Positions 56,794 to 64,000 of a stretch of DNA of 64,000 nt are shown in pieces. The stretch is from positions 62,001 to 126,000 of the forward strand of contig MARA01000050.1 in NCBI GenBank assembly GCA_001792895.1. The letters are read 5' to 3'. Numbering within the stretch: position 1 is the first letter of the stretch; each line of letters begins with the position of its first letter. The notes beneath the pieces were generated by a model. That model was not told the DNA's origin. It saw only the letters and a list, made by a program, of their open reading frames with translations, and did not search any database. This DNA is from Lentinus brumalis. Taxonomy: Eukaryota; Basidiomycota; Agaricomycetes; Polyporales; Polyporaceae. The translations under genes and the position numbers were made by a program.

Positions 56794-57723
56794 GGGCTCT
56801 CGCTGGGGCTCGCCTGAGGTCCGGCCGTTGGTGGCTAAGGGGTCGCTCACAGGGCTGCCTTGGTTCTCACTGTGCGTCTGTGCGGCTCTATGGTATGAGT
56901 GGAGGGGACTCACCGTTGTATATAGGCTCCTTCTTGGCTCAAAGGCTCGGTCATGGTATGCTCTTGTATCTTGTCCGCTACTTTACTCGCTTCGTACCTG
57001 CTACTCTTGGAAGGCTCTCAGGCCGCCTCGTCAGGATATTTATGGGTACATCTAGGTCAAAAATGTTGCCGCGGTGCCGGGAGGGTCGGTGACTAGTCGC
57101 CGCCTTCCGGGCTCTTCGTGGACGTTATGTACGTGCAGGTTCCGGACGCTGGTTCTACAATACAGGCCTGGCGTGGGGGGCATTGCACGAGGATCTGCTG
57201 GCAGTATCTCTCTCCTTACCTACTCAGTAACACACATGTCATTTCATTGTATACAGTACCGTGCAATTGAACACATATTCTGACCGATCACCATGTCAAG
57301 GGCTCGAGCTCTGGAACTATGAACGATGGGAACTGAGGCAATAGTCATGTTCCTTGAGCGTCGGGAGAGTTCGGGAGAGCTTTGAATGAGCCGGCAGGGT
57401 CTCCGGCTTCCTGGCTATCGGCACAGTGTCATTGTCGGCCGTGCACAGTTCAGTCCGGCTTCAGATATCACCTCGGCACTTTCGTGACCATCCTGCGCGT
57501 GCACTCCGTGCGACTCGGGCGGGCTTACTACCAGGTCCTGACTCTCAAACATTTTGGCCATGACGGGGATCGTGATCTAGCGTTGTGCGCTGCACTGCCA
57601 TAAGATGGCGCATCGAGGTGAGGTGAGCGGGTACACTGCGCCGCCAATCATTTGAATTGTGCCAGGCGTCGTTGTCGGAAAATGGTGGACCGGAGGGTTT
57701 GTGCAGCCACATCACAAAGTTAC

Positions 57724-58695
57724 TTACAGCTGTTTGCGAAATGCTTGCTTTTTGAACTCCGACGACGCGCGCGCGCGAACAATGCGAATAAATACAGAAA
57801 TTACAGGCGAGGCCAATGGTTCACTTGCGCATCGTTCGAGGGATATTAACTCCACCAAAGCTCTTGTGCAAGTCCCTAGGGGTGTATACGTCGCTCACGA
57901 AGTTGAATGGAGTGCATAGCACATCCCGTTTGCGAGATACTACTGCCAGCTCACTAAATCAATGCTCTGTATCCACATGAGGTTATGGACGTTTCACTCT
58001 CCCAGTTCTGGCTGCAGTACGATTGAACACCAGGTTTCGTCTTTTCTGATGTTATTTAGTGGTCGGGATGGCTGCTGAAGCGTGATTACAGCGGGGAAGT
58101 TCCTGGCGGCCCTCAGCGCCTAATAGGGCATTCTCTAATGCGACACATATGAGACGATCGTCTTCATTCACGGTCTCTATAGGCACTCGAAATCGAGCAT
58201 AATATGTAGGAATGGATTTAAGGCCTCCGGATTAGGAGAACCGGAGGTGAGCTCGCGGCATGAGCTGGTGACCAGCCTCAGTGCCGCCAGCGACAAAAGC
58301 TCCAGCTCACCCTCTAGCCATGCTTTACAGTCCGCGCAAGCTCGTAGACAATGCTCTAGCATATGTCAAAAGCCTTCGATCTCTGCATATGAAGATAAGA
58401 GACGTCTTACGAGCCCTCTCGAATCATTCGAGTTTTTGTACGAGGCGCGCGTCCACAGTGCTGCAAGCGCGGCCGACTTGGACGGCCCGTTCCTCACTCA
58501 TTTTCCAACAGAATCGCTGCAACCTTCGCGCACTGTTTGCTCATGACTGCAGCTACCAGTCTATGTACTTCTTTCGCCCTGACGACTACTACGCCGGGTC
58601 TCATTGAATAAATGAATTGATCGTATTTGTTTGATTTTCTCGCGTCGCGCGCGTCGTCGGAGATCAAAAAGCAAGCATTTCGCAAACAGCTGTAA
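57724..58695. repeat. MITE-like element with long terminal inverted repeats
   Basis: The left end from 57724 (TTACAGCTGTTTGCGAAATG) and the reverse complement of the right end (finishing at 58695) agree over about 48 bp with one mismatch, then more loosely to about 75 bp including a CGCGCG-rich stretch. The interior of about 820 bp has no coding frame. Size, long inverted ends and lack of a transposase fit a non-autonomous DNA transposon. Target-site duplications are not obvious. Confidence 0.7.
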
Positions 58696-60034
58696 CGTTG
58701 GGGACGCCCGGCGCCTCGCGTCGCGCAGGTTTACCACGCCACCGAGCGTCACAGCTGTGACGTAGCCTTGAACCACCACTCAGGCGTGCATCAGCCTCGC
58801 TATAGAAGCAGGTCTGCAGTACTCTGTTTCAGTCGTGCGGGGCCGAGTACACGAAAGGGGCGAAAAGCGACTCCACCAAACGAGTGAAATCTCGGGACAG
58901 CTACTTAGTAAGTCTCGATAGTACTTAGTCATGGCGATGGTGCTCCTCTTACTCATGAGATAGTAGGACATATCATCAACATAAATGTGCCACAGAGCGC
59001 GGCATTGCTCGGGCATTATTGTCTCTTTTGACCCCGCTCGCAAGGGAGCGATGAGCGGAGACAGCGGAGACGCGGATGTGGTTATCAGCGATGCCATGTC
59101 CTCTGTCAGATAGCTCGTCGTCAATACAGCTAGGGACTCGCATGAGTCGAGCAGGTATGTATGCACCCTGTCTACCACAAGTTCCATAACCTTCGTTTAA
59201 TGACGTCCACCGGATGGGACTTGTGTTATACCAGAACTGAGCTGCGTCAGTCCCATGAAACCGCCGACGTCATCCTATGCTGGGACGTACCATGCGGTGC
59301 ATACGTTTGGTGCAACCTCTCAGGGACGTCTGGCGACAGATTGACGAGACAGCCAATGCCGTTGATATCATCCGTCAAATACCGACTACTACATACCAAG
59401 GCGCTCCGATCTCGATATGTCGAAAATTCTCATTTCCTCCATTAGCAGCGTTCCATGGGGACCTCTGATACTTCCGTGCAGATCTCACCATCCGCGTCGG
59501 TGCGTCTACATCGATCCATCTCGCGGCAGTCTGCGAGGTCCGGTCCGAGTCAAACATCGCACATAGGGAATTGGTGCTGACTTGTCGGGTCAGCCGCCGT
59601 GGCCAAGGCACGACAGCCGTACTTCTGTCGCTGCCTATTCCATACGCGATCAGTTTCAGGTCTACACAGAGCGTTGCGCTCAGGGCCGACCATGTGCACA
59701 AACCACAGATTGACCCGATTAGCCGATGTCAAGCTCAACCTTCCGAGGTTTGTCTTTGCAGCCACATCCTGCGATTTGATCTGACAGAGCACGATGCAGC
59801 CTTTATTCGCAGCGCCTGGACGCTTACTACTCCGATCGCGGCATCTGTCGAAATCCTCATTGTCCAGGCATATACTACCACCGACAGCTGAGGATGGATG
59901 AGATACGCGAATACCGTTGGTGCCTACTTAGTAGGGCATAGGGCAACATGAGCGTACGGTACGAACAGCTGCTTTTCATACTTCCCTTCATCCCATCGGG
60001 ACGCAGTATCACAAGACCGCAGTACCAGGGTTCG

Positions 60035-60069
60035 CGCGCTGACGGTATCGCATCGATACCGTCAGCGCG
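60035..60069. repeat. Perfect palindrome, 16 bp arms, 3 nt loop
   Basis: CGCGCTGACGGTATCG (60035-60050), CAT, then its exact reverse complement (60054-60069). No T run follows and no gene is adjacent. Confidence 0.9.
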
Positions 60070-61322
60070 TCAGAACGATGAAAGAAACGTGTCACATAAA
60101 GTGTGTGCATCCCGCCTTTCGTCATCGAGCGGCGTTGTGCCCATGACTTCGGGTTGGCGGCAGTTTCTTGTTCTTCATCCCGTTTCGACGGTCTGTACTC
60201 CGTATTCATGAGCAAGTTCTGTTCACAGACGACGTTGACATGGACGTGACAACCGTGCGTTCCGGGCGTTGTTCCATGGAATCTCGTTCGAGGACCGGCA
60301 TTCCTGACACGGAAGGCGCTCACGTTGAAATGTGCCGATTCTCAAGGCGCTGCATCATATGCATCATATCCCAGACACATTGTCTGCTTGGCCTGTATGG
60401 CTTGCAGTCCTTATTGATAAGGATATGCTTTGGACAGTTCTATGAATGCAACGTGTGTGAGAACCGCGAGATGAGCGTCTCCACCTCCGAATATCCGGAT
60501 ATCGGCGTCAAAGCCAGCTTCGGGGCCGGGCATGGTTCGGGCTCCTCGCGGGCGGTGTGTAGATATCCAGCTATTCCGTCAACGACTCTATGTGCTTGTC
60601 CAGACTTGTATCTAGATATTCAGCTTCTGCTCACGACTGTGTGAGCAGTGGTTGGGTGCCTCCGATCAGCGGAGAACGCAAATTGAGAGGCACCACGCCT
60701 CCTCAGATCGGCTCCCCGGCACTGGCCTCAGAGGTTGCGGTTGGCCCTCATACAGACAGACCAGCTGATCCTCTGCTTGCGCTGCTGTTTGCAAGGGGTC
60801 GTATTTCCACGTTCCTTCTCACTGCTGTGTCATACGCCATGAACGATGTCCGCTTCCTTGCCGAATACGACACTGCATAGAGCACCTCAGCCCAACGTAT
60901 GGCGATGCGACGGCGACTGCACACGGTCTGTTCTGGTTATAAGGAAGGGGATGATTGCGACGGTGAAGTATAATTTCCACCTCGCATCGTCCTTCGGTCG
61001 TCGTCCGCTATCGTCCATCCTCGACTGAGCCTCATGACGCGTCACATCTCATCCCATTGTCCGCGCGATCGGAGCTTGCAGTGCCATCCCTACTCACGAC
61101 TCGTACCTCACCCTTGTGGACAGGCATCGAACCTCTTGCTTCGTGACCACCATACCGCGAGCGTACTCCATCCTGTCAACCATGCACTCTATACCCCCGA
61201 TAGCATACCGCTGGAACCCTCGAACGAATGGACCCCTGAACCAAGGCCCTTTCCATGCGGAAACCGTGAGGATGCAGCACCCCCGGCCGGGTCCTATTGG
61301 TATGGAAGGGCATCTCTGTGAG

Positions 61323-61328
61323 TATATA
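61323..61328 (+). promoter_or_regulatory. TATA box of zinc-finger gene 3
   Basis: TATATA 90-95 bp upstream of the start at 61418, followed by a pyrimidine-rich leader. Confidence 0.55.
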
Positions 61329-61417
61329 CATCCTCTACAGTCCTGCCAGGCTGACGACTCCCCACAAGCTCACCCCACTACGACAACCTATATCTCTTCC
61401 TCGAAACCTCCCCCGCC

Positions 61418-61906
61418 ATGAACGGTGCAGGCCCATCCGACGCCTTTGCATCTTTCGACCCTACATCCCCATATCCCGCTACGAGATATATAGCGGACCT
61501 CGCCTCGCCTACCATGGATGATCTCTCCAACGAATACTGGGGGACCACGACCCCACAGTATTCTTCCTACATGACCGACACAAATGTCGTCGACAGCGTC
61601 AATAAAATGCGCTGTCAGTGGGACTCCTGCGAAGTCATCCTGGACGACGTATCCCACAGCGGCCTTCGCCGCCACTTCCGCGACTTTCATCACGCCCCAC
61701 GCGGAGAGCGCATGCGCTGCAGATGGGGGAGCTGCTGCCGCAGCGAGGAGATGCTATTTGAGAACATCCCCAAGCACATCGCCGAGTGCCATGTCAAGTC
61801 GATGGCACAACGGTGCCCTTGGTGTAACGGAAATTTCGCTCGCAAGGACACCCTCAAGCGCCACCAGAATGCGGGCTGCCCAGCGGTTGGGCAGCAACCT
61901 CAGTGA
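61418..61906 (+). CDS. Zinc-finger protein, paralogue 3 (C2H2-C2H2-C2HC), intronless
   Basis: Smallest member: one exon of 162 codons. A short Ser/Tyr/Pro-rich N-terminus (MNGAGPSDAFASFDPTSPYP) is followed by CQWDSC ... HFRDFH, CRWGSCC ... HIAECH and CPWCNGNF ... HQNAGC, ending GQQPQ. Finger spacing and the HIAECH second finger match paralogue 2 best. It lacks the long N-terminal region and all introns of the other two, so it may be a retrocopy-like or shortened member, but no poly(A) or target duplication was seen. It has its own TATA box and an intact frame. Confidence 0.82.
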   Translation: MNGAGPSDAFASFDPTSPYPATRYIADLASPTMDDLSNEYWGTTTPQYSSYMTDTNVVDSVNKMRCQWDSCEVILDDVSHSGLRRHFRDFHHAPRGERMRCRWGSCCRSEEMLFENIPKHIAECHVKSMAQRCPWCNGNFARKDTLKRHQNAGCPAVGQQPQ

Positions 61907-62317
61907 AGGATTGTCTTGTTGGTGAGTTCAAGTCGTTCTTCATGCGGAACACCAATGCTAATGCCGTCGTCCCTCTAGTCGTCGCACAAGGACCTCGTGA
62001 GAGGAGCTGCATGCACGCCATGCCTGCACCTGCCCGAAGGCCCTGATGTCGCGGAATCGATGAAGAGACAGGTCAACTAGGATCGATCAGGCTGACGCTC
62101 AGAGACATTTCGTTATGGCTAGGGAACATGTCCGGACTTGATTGGAACTGGGAGTACTACAAACAGTGGCGTGGCAATACCGGTTGTACCTGGTTGTACA
62201 TCACTTTACGAGTGTGGCACCTACGTGAGACGCAAAAGCTCTCCCATCGTGCTGCCGGACGACATCCGCACTGGAGTACAATGGGCCCAATGATCTGTCG
62301 TCCAATCGTATGCTGCC
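61907..62317. other. Convergent 3' spacer
   Basis: 410 bp between the stops of zinc-finger gene 3 and the royal-jelly-like gene. Only 3' ends are expected here; nothing else seen. Confidence 0.5.
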
Positions 62318-64000
62318 TCACGTCTGGTTGGCTCTCCCGCCCTCTATCGGTACCCGGAACATGGCGTACGGTTTCGTACGCAGGTCCGTCCTATCGCCAC
62401 ATATGAGCGGCTTGGGGGAGAACGGGGAACCCTTGGACCTACCCATTCTGATAGTCTGGACCGAGCCAGAGCCTGGTAGACGTTCCGGGGTGAGCAAGCA
62501 TGCCGGCGTTCCAAAGCGACATTGACGTACTGATTGGCCGTGAAGTAGAGGAAGTTACCGCCAGATTGCAGCGACACAACTGAAAGCGTGTCCGGCCACT
62601 GAGGGATCGAAGTCTTCAATCTTGAACATCCTCGACACGAGCACAATCAGCTCACCTGAATGGCAGGATCGCGGACGAACGGCTCTATCATCCCAGTCTT
62701 CGGGTTAAATCGGTTGATGGCGTTATGCTCTGCATAATTGTAAGTCGTCTCGCCGGATGCGAGAGAGTCCTGCCATACCTGGAGCGGAGAGGTAGATAAA
62801 ACCCTGATCATCCGTCTCGAGGCCATCGGCATGGCTCCCCGTATTACCCATGCTCTGCACGGCCTGCTGGGCAAGCACTGCGGCACCTGGGTTCGTCGAG
62901 GACGGCTGGACCTTCAAGACCGAGGTTGGCACACGCCAGAGCTGGCGTCCAGCAAGTGGCGCATAATACAGGAACTCGCCATCTGCGATGCATTACTCAG
63001 CCATAACAATAGCAGAGTCTTTCTGCTGCCACGCACCATCCGAGAGAGCGATTGCATCGACTGCGAACTGTTCACGCTATATCAGCATGTCCCGCAGCGG
63101 GCATCGTGCACACAATCAGGACGTACACGATTGAAGAATGTGATCGCGTTCGGAGGCGTGGGCGGGTGGAGATACGTTGGGACTGGCCATCAGCTGTTGT
63201 GAGTACAGCTTCACCAGCACGTCTGTAGATGACTACTCACTTCCGTTGTGGAAAGGTATGAAACCGGCCTGGGGTGAGACGGAAGGGTGGCCGTCCAGAT
63301 GTCGCCATGACTCTCCGGTCTTCAACTTCACGACGACGATACCGGGACGTTGCATGGAGCTGTCGGAGATGTAGGCAAACCCGTCACCCCGTAGGTCAAA
63401 TCGGACGTCGTTCAAGGAGGAGTCGGCTGCCACCACGGAGTCCGGGAAGGTGATCGTGGCGAAGGTCGTGCCATTTAGGTCGTAGCCGACAAGCTTGGGA
63501 CCACCGGGAGTTGCAGCGAGCAACATGGTTCCGTTGATACGTGGGCGGCCTGTATCCAGAGCCCACACGCGGTCCCTGCCGTCAACCACAACGGACTGCA
63601 CGAAGATCAGCTTGTCCGTAGCGATACTGAACGTGGGGTTGGACTTGTTGGCAAAGGACGGAGGAGTGTTCGCGTCCTCGCTACAACATACGAGTATCAG
63701 CTGCCCCGATGCACACTCGGCACGCAAGCGAAGACAAGGCCGACCTTGGGAAGGGTGCCTCCGTAGTGCTGCTGTTCAGCTTCGCCAAAGTAAAAGTCTC
63801 GTTTCCCGAGGGAAGCAAGTGAACACACTGCCATCGCTGCTAACAGCGACTCCCTATAGTGCCCGAGTGAGCATAGCGTACCGTCCGGTGCCGCACCATC
63901 TTACTCACGGTGGGCCAGAAGTTGAAGTATGCATGAACAAGCTCGATAGTTGGCCCAAATCGACCAGTGTCAAAGTGGATCTGTGCCTGCGAGAGAGCAG
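62318..64000 (-). CDS. Major royal jelly/yellow-like protein, 5' end outside the window
   Basis: Resembles the MRJP/yellow family, a six-bladed beta-propeller usually secreted in fungi; the N-terminus and any signal peptide lie beyond the right edge. Visible order: IHFDTGRFGPTIELVHAYFN; GVAVSSDGSVFTCFP; VQSVVVDGRDRVWALDTGRP, the family hallmark; SSLNDVRFDLRGDGFAYISD; GLETDDQGFIYLS; HNAINRFNPKTGMIEPFVRD; WPDTLSVVSLQSGGNFLYFT; then QLWLGPDYQNG spliced to TDLRTKPYAMFRVPIEGG and the stop at 62318. About seven introns. One frame break: after VFTCFP (GGG at 63810-63812, plus strand) one extra coding-strand C is needed to read SGNETFTLAKLNSSTTEAPF. Catalytic function is unknown; fungal members are often listed as secreted or lactonase-like. 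Confidence 0.83.

Larger units (their letters stand above)
56794..61322. other. Gene-poor spacer between zinc-finger genes 2 and 3
   Basis: 4.5 kb without a recognisable gene. It holds a MITE-like element (57724-58695) and a perfect palindrome (60035-60069). Remaining open frames are short and unrelated to known families. Confidence 0.45.

Noticed and set aside
1..64000. CRISPR arrays, operons, ribosomal RNA, polyketide or peptide synthetases
   Set aside because: No regular spacer-repeat array, no rRNA core sequence and no synthase motif was seen. The gene structure is that of a eukaryote.

Overview
This window looks like nuclear DNA of a filamentous basidiomycete, most likely a wood-decay agaricomycete such as a polypore. 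The evidence is split genes with many 45-100 bp GT-AG introns, a GC-rich coding style, TATA boxes about 80-105 bp before start codons, and typical families: a LYC1-type acetyltransferase, a royal-jelly/yellow-like secreted protein, a DUF6533-like membrane protein and a basidiomycete-style LINE. There is no sign of prokaryotic, organellar or viral DNA. Gene models were spliced by eye and exon limits are approximate unless stated.

Layout. 0-8.5 kb: a 247 bp tandem duplication, an uncharacterised Cys-rich protein gene (1466-3836, minus), then a long stretch with intron-like signals but no open gene. 8.5-17 kb: a second, larger gene with a related Cys-rich N-terminal module (8524-11784, minus), bounded by an inverted pair of short dispersed repeats, then more gene-poor DNA with the C-terminal exons of a DUF6533-like membrane protein. 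17-21 kb: a LINE retrotransposon (gag-like ORF1, endonuclease/reverse transcriptase ORF2) damaged at both ends, abutting an array of a short ACCTGTGTCA-like motif.

21-39 kb: the most interesting region. An FAD phenol-hydroxylase-like monooxygenase and a LYC1-type acetyltransferase occur twice, in mirror orientation (MO-A > LYC1-A > ... < LYC1-B < MO-B). Between them lies a divergent pair: an amidase and a giant hydantoinase/oxoprolinase-DUF917 fusion. A decayed monooxygenase tail lies at 21.3 kb, and a third nearly full monooxygenase (MO-C) at 46.9-49.0 kb. The set suggests catabolism or modification of an aromatic or cyclic amide, imide or amino-acid-like compound. That function is inference.

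39-46 kb: housekeeping genes: an intron-bearing tRNA-Ser(CGA), a small acidic conserved protein, the mismatch-repair gene MLH1, and a divergent conserved hypothetical gene. 49-62 kb: three paralogous proteins with a C2H2-C2H2-C2HC finger block, spaced 3.5-4.6 kb apart in otherwise gene-poor DNA that holds a 972 bp MITE-like element. 62.3 kb to the end: a royal-jelly/yellow-like gene running off the right edge.

A technical pattern cuts across the window. In five genes, six reading-frame breaks would each be healed by one extra C in a coding-strand C run. This points to homopolymer under-calling in the assembly rather than to many independent pseudogenes, and should be settled before any gene here is called broken.
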